Translations under genes and position numbers: made by a program
Origin: Peribacillus butanolivorans
Lineage (GTDB): Bacteria; Bacillota; Bacilli; Bacillales; DSM-1321
NCBI RefSeq assembly: GCF_001273755.1
Contig: NZ_LGYA01000001.1
Span: 3,740,173 to 3,804,172 of the forward strand
Direction: 5' to 3'
Length of the DNA: 64,000 bases
Notes under the pieces: model-generated
Databases searched by the model: none
What the model saw: only the letters and a program-made list of their open reading frames with translations
What the model was told of the DNA's origin: nothing
Part shown: positions 1 through 7,938 of the stretch, in pieces
Layout of the letters: every line of letters begins with the position of its first letter
Numbering within the stretch: position 1 is the first letter of the stretch

Positions 1-373
1 GATTCTTTTTCGATTTGAAGCGTGGTGACTTGTTTTGCTTTTTATAATATCGACTATAGGAATCTGCTAAATTTTCCACCGATTTCTGTAAGGCAATACT
101 GTCTACTTCTTTCAGGAAAGAATACTCTTTCTTTAAAGCTGGAAGTTCTTTGATTGTTGCGTATTTATTCAGAAAAGAACCTTTCCATTCATTAGAGGAT
201 AATTGGCCGTTCTGCTTCATTTCTTCACAAATATACCAGTAGGCATCTTTCTCCTTTTGTTTGCCTAAAAAGAAGTTATAGACAAAACGGGAGCAGCCGA
301 TCGTTTTATTGATTAGAACTAGTTGTTCTTTAGTTGGATAGATTCGAAATTTATAAGCTTTGTTTACGATCAT
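1..373 (-). CDS. tnpB: TnpB-type RNA-guided nuclease of an IS200/IS605 element (5' part, cut by window edge)
   Basis: The visible 124 codons translate to a typical TnpB/OrfB N-terminus: it starts MIVNKAYKFRIYPTKEQ and continues with a helix-rich region containing GCSRFVYNFFLGKQKEKD, then SYSRYYKK and SPRFKSKK. TnpB proteins are RNA-guided endonucleases carried by IS200/IS605 and IS1341 elements; the RuvC-like catalytic residues lie downstream and outside the window, so activity cannot be judged. The ATG at 373 is preceded by a strong GGGGGTG ribosome binding site. No tnpA is seen upstream, so this may be an IS1341-like element with tnpB only, unless tnpA lies beyond the edge. The 150 bp ahead of the gene hold three short stem-loops. 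Confidence 0.88.
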   Translation of the reverse strand, partial: MIVNKAYKFRIYPTKEQLVLINKTIGCSRFVYNFFLGKQKEKDAYWYICEEMKQNGQLSSNEWKGSFLNKYATIKELPALKKEYSFLKEVDSIALQKSVENLADSYSRYYKKQNKSPRFKSKKN

Positions 374-523
374 TGGTTTCACCCCCTTATAGTTATTATT
401 AACCACAGAACGTATGTTTGTCAAAAGATTACTTTGGCTTATGCCAACCGCCATTCATCTTCCCCTTACCGTTGGGCTCTCGCCCTTCACACGCTTGAAG
501 AGGGAGTCTTCTGGCGGGAAATG
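374..523 (-). mobile_element. Putative left end of the IS200/IS605-type element
   Basis: This non-coding stretch lies between the tnpB start and the point where the upstream acetyltransferase reading frame stops resembling its family. It contains three perfect small stem-loops: TTGGC/GCCAA at 434-447, GGGC/GCCC at 474-485 and CTTCA/TGAAG at 485-500. IS200/IS605 ends are subterminal hairpins rather than inverted repeats, which fits. The last bases before the element, read on the tnpB strand, are TTTAT (528-524), a known type of target/TAM sequence for this family. The exact boundary at 523/524 is inferred. Confidence 0.55.
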
Positions 524-601
524 ATAAATTTGCGTTTGCAGTGCCGGTAAAGCGTTCATTGATATTTCTTCAATCTTTTGTATCAGTTTAGACTGATCCA
601 C
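524..601 (-). pseudogene. GNAT acetyltransferase, N-terminal fragment interrupted by the IS element
   Basis: A GTG at 601 with a good ribosome binding site (GGAGG eight bases ahead) opens a frame reading VDQSKLIQKIEEISMNALPALQ, then TQIY. This looks like the start of a Bacillus GNAT family N-acetyltransferase, in which a segment like NAxPALQTxLYDGWxLR is common. After the tyrosine the family resemblance ends and the frame runs into the element, stopping at 455. I read it as a gene broken after about 26 codons by the tnpB element. The family assignment rests on a short match and is from memory. Confidence 0.5.
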
Positions 602-679
602 TTTTCTTCCTCCTCTTCCAAACTGTCAATTAATTAATATTTATACACTCAAAACATCATTTTTTAATAGGAGGTCAAA

Positions 680-708
680 TAAAAGAAGCGACACAAAGGC
701 CGCTTCTA
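680..708 (-). terminator. Rho-independent terminator after the small membrane protein gene
   Basis: A seven-base-pair stem (AGAAGCG at 684-690 with CGCTTCT at 701-707) is followed on the minus strand by a T-rich run. It lies directly after the stop of the 27-residue reading frame at 709-792 and would end the yshE-region transcript. Confidence 0.75.
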
Positions 709-792
709 TCAGGTGAAGAATATCATATAAATGATTCCAAACAGAAAAAAAATTCCGCAACAAACGATTAAGATTTTTGCAAGTTTCTCCAC
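709..792 (-). CDS. Small single-pass membrane protein (27 aa), unknown function
   Basis: A GTG start at 792 is preceded by GAGGGAG with about eight bases spacing. The 27-residue product begins VEKLAKILIVCCGIFF and is almost entirely one hydrophobic helix with two adjacent cysteines near the middle and a short charged N-terminus. A clear terminator follows the stop at once, which supports a real translated end of the operon. It is the last frame of the minus-strand block after the yshE-like gene. I do not recognise the family; a role as a small membrane peptide is inference only. Confidence 0.55.
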   Translation of the reverse strand: MEKLAKILIVCCGIFFLFGIIYMIFFT

Positions 793-817
793 AGTTTTCT
801 CCCTCTCATGCAGAGCA

Positions 818-1225
818 TTAAGAAATTCCAGCGCCGATGACAAAAGATAAAGCGATTGAAATGATCATCGATAGAAATCCAACTGCCCGATTATCTTTTT
901 GTATCTCTTCATCTATTTTAAATCCAGGCGTCATAAATTCAAAAATAAAATAACCGATCAGCAGCAGGACAAATCCGTATACGCCCCAGCCAATCATTGT
1001 AATTATCGAGTTCTGAAGGAGAATAGATTGTTGAAATACATAGGCAATCCCAAAAATCTTTCCGCCTGTGGCCATCGCGACAGAAAGATTTCCCTGTTTG
1101 ATTTCCTCCCAATTTTTGTACTTTGTGACAAGTTCAAAAATGGCTAAAAAAACAATAATGCACAAAATAACAACACTGTAACGAGCAGCTATATATACAT
1201 ATTCATTTTCCCACATGTTCTCCAT
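818..1225 (-). CDS. yshE: DUF350 family membrane protein, YshE-like
   Basis: The 135-residue protein has four predicted membrane segments (for example around residues 13-30, 46-70, 74-95 and 110-133) with short loops, the pattern of DUF350 proteins. In B. subtilis yshE follows mutS2 exactly as here, and length agrees. DUF350 proteins are integral membrane proteins of unknown biochemical role. The ATG at 1225 has GGGAG upstream; a second in-frame ATG lies three codons later. It is co-directional with mutS2, 65 bp downstream of its stop. Confidence 0.85.
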   Translation of the reverse strand: MENMWENEYVYIAARYSVVILCIIVFLAIFELVTKYKNWEEIKQGNLSVAMATGGKIFGIAYVFQQSILLQNSIITMIGWGVYGFVLLLIGYFIFEFMTPGFKIDEEIQKDNRAVGFLSMIISIALSFVIGAGIS

Positions 1226-1290
1226 GGCACAACTCCCGAATGGTAACTGACCATCCGGCTTGGCAGAATAGCCGGAATGACCACTTTCCT

Positions 1291-3645
1291 TTATTTAAAT
1301 TCTACCACCGTCACACCTGTTCCACCTTCTGCAGCCTCGCCGAACCGAATTCGTTTGACAGAGCGGTGATGTTTCAAGTATTCCTGAACACCTGACCGGA
1401 GAGCTCCCGTTCCTTTACCGTGAATGATAGAGACACTCGAATATCCGGCCAGCAGAGCATCATCAACATATTTCTCCACTCTGGACAGTGCATTTTCGAA
1501 ACGTTCCCCACGAAGGTCAAGCTCAAGGCTAACGTGATAATCTCTTCCTTTTATCGTGGTAAGTGGTTTCGTTTCTTTTACTTTTGTAGTCTTAATGAAC
1601 TCTAAGTCAGATTCCTTTACCTTCATTTTCATGATTCCGATTTGAACCTGCCATTCATTACTTGAAGCTTTCTCAATTAGATGACCTTTTTGTCCAAAGC
1701 TAACAACCTTAACTTCATCTCCAGGTTTTAAGCTTTTATCCAACGGTTTAGCCACTTTATTTGTTGATTTTTTTATTTTAGGTGCTGCATCTTCAAGTCG
1801 CTTTTTCGCGTCGATTAATTCATGCTCTTTGACATCAGCATGCTTTTCAAGACGCAGTTTACGTAAATCAGCAATAATTGCTTCCGCTTCTTTTTTTGCA
1901 TTTTCCACAATGGCAGCTGCTTCTTTTGCTGCCTTTTCGACCATCGCATCCCGTTCTTCATGGTATTCACCAATTTGCTTTTGAAGGTCTTTATGAAGAA
2001 TTTCAGCCTGTTTCAGGTGATCTGCGGCTTCTAGTTCCTCTTCTTCGGCCTTCTTGCGGCTATCTTCAAGGGACGCTATCATATTCTCAACTTTATTCGT
2101 ATCTTCACCGATATGGCTGCGGGCGTGGCTAATAACGCTCTCTTCCAAGCCAAGACGCTTGGAAATTTCAAACGCATTACTCCGCCCCGGTACACCAATC
2201 AACAGTTTATACGTTGGACTCAAGGTTTCTACATTAAATTCAACGCTTGCATTAATGACGCCTTCCCTGTCATATCCATACGCTTTCAATTCTGGATAAT
2301 GGGTCGTTGCAATCACACGTGCACCGCGCTTATAAACTTCATCCAAAATTGAAATGGCTAATGCGGCACCTTCCTGAGGGTCAGTTCCCGCTCCAAGCTC
2401 ATCGAATAAAACAAGGCTATCATAATCGACATTCTTTAGGATATCGACAATATTGACCATATGGGAAGAGAATGTACTTAAGCTTTGTTCAATCGACTGT
2501 TCATCGCCAATATCGGCATAAACAGAGGAAAACACAGCCGTTTCAGAACCATCCAGCGCAGGAATTTGCAGACCGGACTGGGCCATTAACGTACATAGGC
2601 CAATCGTTTTAAGGGTAACGGTTTTACCCCCTGTATTGGGACCAGTAATGACGATTGTCGTAAATTCATCACCAAGGAAAATGTCATTGGCCACGACAAC
2701 ATCACTCGGAATGAGCGGATGCTTCGCTTTGAATAATTTCACGCGTCCCTCATTATTTAGAATTGGTTTAGACCCTTTTATCGCTTTTGCGTACTTTGCC
2801 TTGGCGACAAGGAAATCGACTTGTGCGAGCACCTTAACATTGTGAAGCAATTCCGGGGTGAACTCACCGACTTTTTCCGATAACTCGACTAAAATCCGTT
2901 CTATTTCCTGTGTTTCCTTCACTCGTGTTTCCTGAAGTACATTATTCAATTGAACGATTGCCTGTGGTTCAATAAACAACGTTTGTCCGGATGAAGATTG
3001 ATCATGAATGATCCCGCCATACACACTTCGATATTCCTGTTTTACTGGGATAACAAAACGGTCATTCCGGATTGTGATAATGGCGTCTGACAACATTTTC
3101 GACGCATTGGAGGAACGAATCATACTTTCGAGTTTTTCCCTGACACGGCTTTCGTTCGTACGAATCTGGTTTCGAAGGGTACGCAACTTATCGCTCGCAG
3201 AATCCATCACTTCGCCGTGCTCACTAATAGCATAAGTAATTTCCTGCTGCAATTCAATCAACGGATGAAGTGAATCAATATATTCTGCTAAAAGTGGAAC
3301 TTCGATTTCCTGCTCCGCGATTTCATCAAAGAAACGACTCAGAATCCTGCCGGCACGAAGCGTACTCGCAAGCTCCATCAATTCCATCGGTGAAAGCATA
3401 CCGCCAATCTGAGCCCGTTTTGCATGTGGACGGATATCAAAAATTCCGCCCAATGGCAAATTTCCTTTTAAACGGACAATTTTGGCTGACTCATCTGTTT
3501 CTTCCTGCCACCTCGATACTTCCTCAAAGTCAGTGGAAGGCATCAATTGCTGTGCCTTCTCCTTTCCTATGGAAGAGGATGCATGTGAGACTAATTGTTC
3601 TTTAATTTTATGAAATTCCAATGTCTTTAAAGCTTTATTATGCAT
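1291..3645 (-). CDS. mutS2: MutS2: ribosome-collision / recombination-suppressing ATPase with Smr nuclease domain
   Basis: The 784-residue length matches MutS2 (B. subtilis MutSB). It has the MutS core and ABC-type ATPase domain with Walker A GPNTGGKT at 335-342 and Walker [14 protein letters not shown] near 410-422, then a long charged coiled region (about 520-630), a KOW-like segment, and a C-terminal Smr domain with LDLRGER at 709-715 and HGKGTGALR. It lacks the MutS mismatch-recognition domain, as the family does. Members act on branched DNA and, in Bacillus, on collided ribosomes. The ATG at 3645 follows a GGAGGAG motif. The gene lies 35 bp after polX in the zapA-cvpA-polX-mutS2 block. 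Confidence 0.96.
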   Translation of the reverse strand: MHNKALKTLEFHKIKEQLVSHASSSIGKEKAQQLMPSTDFEEVSRWQEETDESAKIVRLKGNLPLGGIFDIRPHAKRAQIGGMLSPMELMELASTLRAGRILSRFFDEIAEQEIEVPLLAEYIDSLHPLIELQQEITYAISEHGEVMDSASDKLRTLRNQIRTNESRVREKLESMIRSSNASKMLSDAIITIRNDRFVIPVKQEYRSVYGGIIHDQSSSGQTLFIEPQAIVQLNNVLQETRVKETQEIERILVELSEKVGEFTPELLHNVKVLAQVDFLVAKAKYAKAIKGSKPILNNEGRVKLFKAKHPLIPSDVVVANDIFLGDEFTTIVITGPNTGGKTVTLKTIGLCTLMAQSGLQIPALDGSETAVFSSVYADIGDEQSIEQSLSTFSSHMVNIVDILKNVDYDSLVLFDELGAGTDPQEGAALAISILDEVYKRGARVIATTHYPELKAYGYDREGVINASVEFNVETLSPTYKLLIGVPGRSNAFEISKRLGLEESVISHARSHIGEDTNKVENMIASLEDSRKKAEEEELEAADHLKQAEILHKDLQKQIGEYHEERDAMVEKAAKEAAAIVENAKKEAEAIIADLRKLRLEKHADVKEHELIDAKKRLEDAAPKIKKSTNKVAKPLDKSLKPGDEVKVVSFGQKGHLIEKASSNEWQVQIGIMKMKVKESDLEFIKTTKVKETKPLTTIKGRDYHVSLELDLRGERFENALSRVEKYVDDALLAGYSSVSIIHGKGTGALRSGVQEYLKHHRSVKRIRFGEAAEGGTGVTVVEFK

Positions 3646-3680
3646 GGAGTTAAAGCTCCTCCTCTTTTGTGGGCAAATAG

Positions 3681-5399
3681 TTAGTCATTTCTCTTTAAAA
3701 ACGTTAATAATCCATCAGTATTCTTTGCATTAAGGACAGTGGATTTTTTAATCCAGCCTTTTTTAGCCGAAGAAACCCCGACCGGCATATGTTCAAGCAT
3801 GTCAATGCTATGAGCATCGGTATTGATCACAATCGGAACGCCTGCTTCCTGTGCCTTCCGTAAATGCGGCGGAGCCAAATCTAATCGATTCGGGTTAGCA
3901 TTCAATTCCAGTGCTGTATTCGTTTCGAGCGCTAGTTCAATCAGCATATCAATATCAACATCATAACCAGTTCGTTTGCCGATAATTCTTCCAGTTGGAT
4001 GGGCGATGATATCAACATGCGGGTTATTTAACGCAGTTTTTAAGCGCTCCATGATCGTATCACGAGGCTGGGAAAAACTTGAGTGGATTGAGGCGATAAC
4101 CAAATCCATCTCTGCCAACAACTCATCGTCATAATCAAGTGTTCCATCAGGAAGTATATCCATTTCAATCCCTGAAAGCACGGTAAAATCATCATATTTT
4201 TCATTCAGGTCATGAATGATTTGTTTTTGCTCACGTAAGCGTTCCACGGTCAGACCGTTAGCCACTTTCAGATATTGTGAATGGTCAGTGATGGCCATAT
4301 ATTTATAACCTTTGGCCCGGCACGCTTCAATCATTTCTTCAATCGAATAAGCCCCATCACTCCATGTGGTATGCATATGCAGATCACCTTGAATATCTTC
4401 TACCGAAATAAGTGGTTCATCTGCATCATATTGCTCCACTTCCGTTCCATCTTCACGTAATTCTGGAGGAATAAACGGTAGTCCAAAATGATTATAAAAG
4501 AGTTCTTCTGTTTCAAATGTTAATACTTCACCCGTCTCAGCCACTTCTACTCCATACTCACTGATTTTTTCACCGCGATCTTTAGCCAGTTGGCGCATCC
4601 GGACATTGTGATCTTTTGAACCGGTAAAATGATGGAGGGTCGTGATAAATTCCTTATCCTTCACGATTCGGAAATCAACAGATATATCATATTCATAATC
4701 AAGTACAACTGACACCTTTGTATCGCCGGCTGCAATCACCTGTTTTATGCCCGATAATGAAAGAAGCTGATCCTTCACAGCTTCGGGATGATCAGTCGAA
4801 ATAATAAAATCGAGATCTTTAATCGTTTCCCTCATACGACGGATACTGCCGGCTCTTGATGAACGGATGATATATTCCATGTTGGTAATAGCCAATTCAA
4901 TATCATCCGCAATCGGTCTCATGAAGGCAAGCGGAAGCCGATCAGGCCTTGAACCAGCCTCAGCAATCGCAGACAAAATCTTCTCTTCCGTTTTTTTACC
5001 GAAACCGGAAAGTGCCGCGACCTTGCCTTCTTCACAAGCGAGTTTCAGGTCATTCACATCATTGATATGAAGCTCTTTATGCAGCTTGGCAATTTTTTTC
5101 CCTCCCAACCCTTGAAGTTGTAAGAGCGGAATCAAACCTTTTGGCACCTGCTCCTGAAGCTCTTCAAGAACAGTCGACTTTCCTTCATTGATATACTCTT
5201 CAATGACGGCTGCTGTTCCTTTCCCGATTCCACTTAAAGTGGTAAAATCTTCGATTGCCGTCAAACTCCGATCATCCGTTTCTAAGGCACCTGCCGCCTT
5301 GCGGAAAGCTGAAACCTTAAACGGATTCTCTCCTTTTAATTCCATATATATTGCAATTTTTTCTAGTAATTTAATGATATCTTTTTTATTTACTGTCAT
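3681..5399 (-). CDS. polX: Family X DNA polymerase with PHP 3'-5' exonuclease domain
   Basis: The protein (572 residues from the ATG at 5399) has an N-terminal pol-beta-like part with two helix-hairpin-helix motifs (LSGIGKGT and [11 protein letters not shown]), the nucleotidyltransferase motif [17 protein letters not shown] near 184-200, and a C-terminal PHP domain opening with [11 protein letters not shown] near 339. PolX fills short gaps in base excision repair and carries a metal-dependent exonuclease. A GTG three codons upstream is in frame, but GGCGGTG sits at the right distance only for the ATG. Directly upstream is an odd ~200-bp insertion flanked by a 12-bp direct repeat that includes this start codon; the current ribosome binding site lies within that inserted segment. 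Confidence 0.95.
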   Translation of the reverse strand: MTVNKKDIIKLLEKIAIYMELKGENPFKVSAFRKAAGALETDDRSLTAIEDFTTLSGIGKGTAAVIEEYINEGKSTVLEELQEQVPKGLIPLLQLQGLGGKKIAKLHKELHINDVNDLKLACEEGKVAALSGFGKKTEEKILSAIAEAGSRPDRLPLAFMRPIADDIELAITNMEYIIRSSRAGSIRRMRETIKDLDFIISTDHPEAVKDQLLSLSGIKQVIAAGDTKVSVVLDYEYDISVDFRIVKDKEFITTLHHFTGSKDHNVRMRQLAKDRGEKISEYGVEVAETGEVLTFETEELFYNHFGLPFIPPELREDGTEVEQYDADEPLISVEDIQGDLHMHTTWSDGAYSIEEMIEACRAKGYKYMAITDHSQYLKVANGLTVERLREQKQIIHDLNEKYDDFTVLSGIEMDILPDGTLDYDDELLAEMDLVIASIHSSFSQPRDTIMERLKTALNNPHVDIIAHPTGRIIGKRTGYDVDIDMLIELALETNTALELNANPNRLDLAPPHLRKAQEAGVPIVINTDAHSIDMLEHMPVGVSSAKKGWIKKSTVLNAKNTDGLLTFLKRND

Positions 5400-5611
5400 T
5401 TTTTTCACCGCCGAAAAAATTAGTAGGGTGTCCCTTATTTACTTTCTTAAAGATACCTTTCTTGGAGGTAAAGTACAAGCAGTCCGATTCTTACTATACG
5501 AATCAACAAGAAAGAAGTTTCATCGTTCTCCATACAAAGGGGCCTCACCCTTTCAAAGTATAGGAATCTAGGACTTTGAGAAAGGTAGATAGGCCCTCGT
5601 TTACTGTCATT
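5389..5611. mobile_element. ~200-bp insertion with 12-bp direct flanking repeats between cvpA-like gene and polX
   Basis: The 12-mer TTTACTGTCATT occurs at 5389-5400 and again at 5600-5611, flanking 199 bp. On the minus strand the 12-mer contains the polX start (ATGACAGTAAA), so the start region is duplicated; the outer copy opens a dead frame beginning MTVNEGL and the inner one is polX, beginning MTVNKKD. Inside, the motif AGGG...TACYTTTCTYAAAG occurs facing inward near both ends (5425-5452 and, inverted, 5574-5597). This resembles a small non-autonomous insertion with target duplication, but the inward motifs are imperfect and not flush with the repeats, so a local duplication is also possible. 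Confidence 0.5.
5539..5595. repeat. Long imperfect hairpin inside the cvpA-polX insertion
   Basis: The plus-strand arm GGGCCTCACCCTTTCAAAGT (5540-5559) pairs with the reverse arm ACTTTGAGAAAGGTAGATAGGCCC (5573-5595 region) around a loop of about a dozen bases. The stem is roughly 18-20 pairs with small bulges. No T-run follows on either strand, so it is not a simple intrinsic terminator. Confidence 0.6.
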
Positions 5612-5615
5612 AAGA

Positions 5616-6149
5616 TTATTTCACAAACCAAAGATCTTTAACTTGTTCGGAAAGGAACGGCGTATGTTTCACTATAGATTCTGCCAGAAAAGAGCCGGTT
5701 AATGGTTCCTGAATGGAATCCATTGGCAGCAAGGCAGCTATGTATAATATAATAAACATGATAAGATAGACTTCGACAAATCCTAATATCCCGCCACCCC
5801 AGCGATTTAGCTGTTTTAAAATCGGCAGATAGGTAATGAAATTGAGCATCGATCCAAGCATTTGCCAGAGAATTTTGGTAGCGAAGAAAATGATTGCAAA
5901 GGCAATAGCGTTGTAATACGCCGTTTCAAGCCCTACTGTCTCGAAAAACATATTAATGTTTGAAGAATCACCTATCGTCGGGAATGGGATCCACAATTTC
6001 AAATTGGGAGCAAGATCGCCGTAGAACACATAGGCGACAATGAAAGCTACTATAAATCCAGTCATATGAACAGTTTGTAAAATAAAGCCACGCTTTAAAC
6101 CGATTAATAAACCGATTAAAAGAATGGCCAAAATTGCTAAATCTAGCAT
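5616..6149 (-). CDS. CvpA family membrane protein (YshB-like)
   Basis: The 177-residue protein has four to five hydrophobic segments (about 1-17, 24-44, 73-95, 116-143) and the CvpA-family start MLDLAILAILLIGLLIGLKRG, with the characteristic GxxxGxxRG turn. Length and place equal B. subtilis yshB. CvpA was first described for colicin V export in E. coli; in Bacillus the function is not settled and may concern envelope or division, given its tight pairing with zapA (four bases apart). The start at 6149 has GGAC upstream. Confidence 0.88.
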   Translation of the reverse strand: MLDLAILAILLIGLLIGLKRGFILQTVHMTGFIVAFIVAYVFYGDLAPNLKLWIPFPTIGDSSNINMFFETVGLETAYYNAIAFAIIFFATKILWQMLGSMLNFITYLPILKQLNRWGGGILGFVEVYLIMFIILYIAALLPMDSIQEPLTGSFLAESIVKHTPFLSEQVKDLWFVK

Positions 6150-6153
6150 GTAC

Positions 6154-6414
6154 TCAGTCCTTCTCTCTCTTTAATTCCAGTTGAAGCTGGTCTAGTTCAT
6201 CTTTTAATTTAATATATTCGTGGACGGTATTCACGGCCGTTAATACCGCAAGCTTACTCGTATCCAAATATGGATTTTTCATACTGATTTCTCTCATTTT
6301 CTCGTCAACCAGCGAAGCAACCTGGCGCATATGACTCGCGCTTTCTGTACCGACGATTGTATATGGTTGTCCGTATATATCAACTGTTGTTTTATTTCGT
6401 TTATCGTCTGACAA
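6154..6414 (-). CDS. zapA: ZapA, FtsZ ring-stabilising cell division protein
   Basis: The 86-residue protein carries the ZapA signature [17 protein letters not shown] followed by [12 protein letters not shown], and ends in a charged coiled coil. ZapA binds FtsZ and promotes bundling of protofilaments at midcell. The start is TTG at 6414, chosen because GGGGGCAT lies at proper distance and because the family begins [15 protein letters not shown]. It is divergent from rnhC and the first gene of the zapA-cvpA-polX-mutS2 block. Confidence 0.93.
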   Translation of the reverse strand: MSDDKRNKTTVDIYGQPYTIVGTESASHMRQVASLVDEKMREISMKNPYLDTSKLAVLTAVNTVHEYIKLKDELDQLQLELKREKD

Positions 6415-6585
6415 AATGATGCCCCCAATCTAAACAATCCTAATTCTATCATATCATGAAGTTTTTCGTCATGAAAGAGAGTACAACGTCATTTCTTGCA
6501 TAAAATTGCAATAATTTGTCAAACGAAATCGACCTTAGGTTGAGGACTCCCTAAAAAAATAAAATTGAGTTAGGAGTTTCTAATT

Positions 6586-7539
6586 ATGTCTCATGTTGTT
6601 TTACTTATCAGTCCTTCACAAATAACGGAAATGAAATCTCATTATTCCTCTTCCTTAGCCGCAAAACTGCCACCAGGAAGTATCTTTTCAGCTAAGCCAC
6701 CCCTATGTACGGTGACCGCCTATAAATCCGGAAAGGTCCTTTTCCAAGGAAAGAATGCTGAAACGGAAGCGAAAAAGTGGCAGAAAGGTGCTGCTGCTCC
6801 AAAGAAAAAAGCAGCCTCTACCGCATCAGTCAATGTCCATCGTTATTCACCGCCTGCCCATATTGGCACCATGTCTGTTATTGGTTCGGATGAAGTCGGG
6901 ACAGGAGACTATTTCGGACCCATGACCGTCGTTGCTGTCTATGCAAAAAAAGAGCAGCTGCCTCTATTGAAAGAACTGGGTGTCCAGGATTCTAAAAATC
7001 TGAAAGACCCACAGATTATCGAAATTGCCAAACAGATTAAAGATGTAGTGCCATTCAGTCTGCTTACTTGTGATAATCCGAAATATAATACACTTCAGGC
7101 AAAGGGGATGTCACAAGGAAAAATGAAGGCCCTCCTTCATAACCAGGCCATAAAGAATCTTATGCAAAAAATCCAGCCAGAACAAGCAGAAGCCGTCCTA
7201 ATCGACCAATTCGCTCAACCTGATGTATTTTTCAACTACTTGAAAGGCCAAGAACTATTTCAGGCAAACGCCACCTATTTGTGCACCAAAGCGGAAGGCA
7301 TTCACCTTGGGGTAGCTGCCGCTTCCATCCTGGCACGCTATGCATTCGTAAAACGCTTTGATTTGCTGAGTGAAAAAGCCGGTTTCAAAATCCCTAAAGG
7401 TGCCGGCTTTGCTGTCGATGAAGCAGCAGCACGATTGATTCACGAAAAAGGAATCGACTCTTTAAATGAATTTACGAAAACCCACTTTGCCAATACGGAA
7501 AAAGCGAAGCGACTATATCAACAGAAATATCATAAATAA
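6586..7539 (+). CDS. rnhC: Ribonuclease HIII
   Basis: The 317-residue protein has the N-terminal TBP-like substrate-binding domain of RNase HIII (about 1-85) and a C-terminal RNase HII-like nuclease domain with the catalytic motif IGSDEVGTGDYFGP, in which D102-E103 are active-site residues; further acidic residues follow (QDSKNL, LIDQFAQP). RNase HIII cleaves the RNA strand of RNA:DNA hybrids and is typical of Bacillales. ATG at 6586 follows AGGAG with nine bases spacing. It is the only plus-strand gene in the first 12 kb, and runs toward pheT across a repeat array. Confidence 0.95.
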   Translation: MSHVVLLISPSQITEMKSHYSSSLAAKLPPGSIFSAKPPLCTVTAYKSGKVLFQGKNAETEAKKWQKGAAAPKKKAASTASVNVHRYSPPAHIGTMSVIGSDEVGTGDYFGPMTVVAVYAKKEQLPLLKELGVQDSKNLKDPQIIEIAKQIKDVVPFSLLTCDNPKYNTLQAKGMSQGKMKALLHNQAIKNLMQKIQPEQAEAVLIDQFAQPDVFFNYLKGQELFQANATYLCTKAEGIHLGVAAASILARYAFVKRFDLLSEKAGFKIPKGAGFAVDEAAARLIHEKGIDSLNEFTKTHFANTEKAKRLYQQKYHK

Positions 7540-7584
7540 GGAAAGCGGCTGTCCTTAATGTAATGGTCTGAGTATTTTTTTCGC

Positions 7585-7888
7585 TTTACTCGTGAATTCG
7601 CTCTGTTTACTCGTGAATTCGCTTTGTTTACTCGTGAATTCGCTTTGTTTACTCGTGAATTCATCCTGCTTACTCGTGAGTTCGCTCTGTTTACTCGTGA
7701 ATTCATCCTGTTTACTCGTGAGTTCGCTCTGTTTTCTCGTGAATTCATCCCGTTTACTCTTCATCCTGTTTACTCGTGAGTTCGCTCTGTTTACTCGTGA
7801 ATTCGCTCTGTTTACTCGTGAGTTCGCCCTGTTTACTCGTGAATTCATCCCGTTTACTCGTGAGTTCGCTCTGTTTACTCGTGAGTTC
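7585..7888. repeat. 21-bp tandem repeat array (about 15 units) between rnhC and pheT
   Basis: About 15 head-to-tail units of 21 bp, each TTTACTCGTGARTTC plus a six-base tail (GCTCTG, GCTTTG, ATCCTG or ATCCCG). From the fourth unit onward two types tend to alternate: GAATTC with an ATC tail and GAGTTC with a GCT tail, giving a partial 42-bp higher-order repeat. The ninth unit lacks five bases (16 bp long) and the last is truncated. Because 21 is a multiple of three, both strands read through as apparent heptapeptide repeats (such as NSRVNRA), which I do not regard as real protein. The array lies in a convergent gap. Confidence 0.95.
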
Positions 7889-7895
7889 TGATTAT

Positions 7896-7936
7896 AAAAA
7901 GACAGCTTCCCAAAATTCAGGAGGCTGTCTTTTTGA
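7896..7936. terminator. Bidirectional terminator between rnhC and pheT
   Basis: The stem AAAAAGACAGCTTCC (7896-7910) pairs with GGAGGCTGTCTTTTT (7920-7934) around a ten-base loop, with A-runs before and T-runs after, so it serves both strands. It ends pheST on the minus strand and any rnhC read-through on the plus strand. Confidence 0.88.
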
Positions 7937-7938
7937 AA

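Noticed and set aside
323..550. 75-codon plus-strand frame over the tnpB start and left end
   Set aside because: Antisense to tnpB and the broken GNAT gene; its apparent sequence reflects the hairpin-rich element end.
5188..5571. 127-codon plus-strand frame across polX start and the insertion
   Set aside because: It is antisense to polX for most of its length, lacks a ribosome binding site and shows no family features.
7585..7888. Possible CRISPR array
   Set aside because: The units are contiguous 21-mers with no unique spacers, and no cas genes are present in the window.
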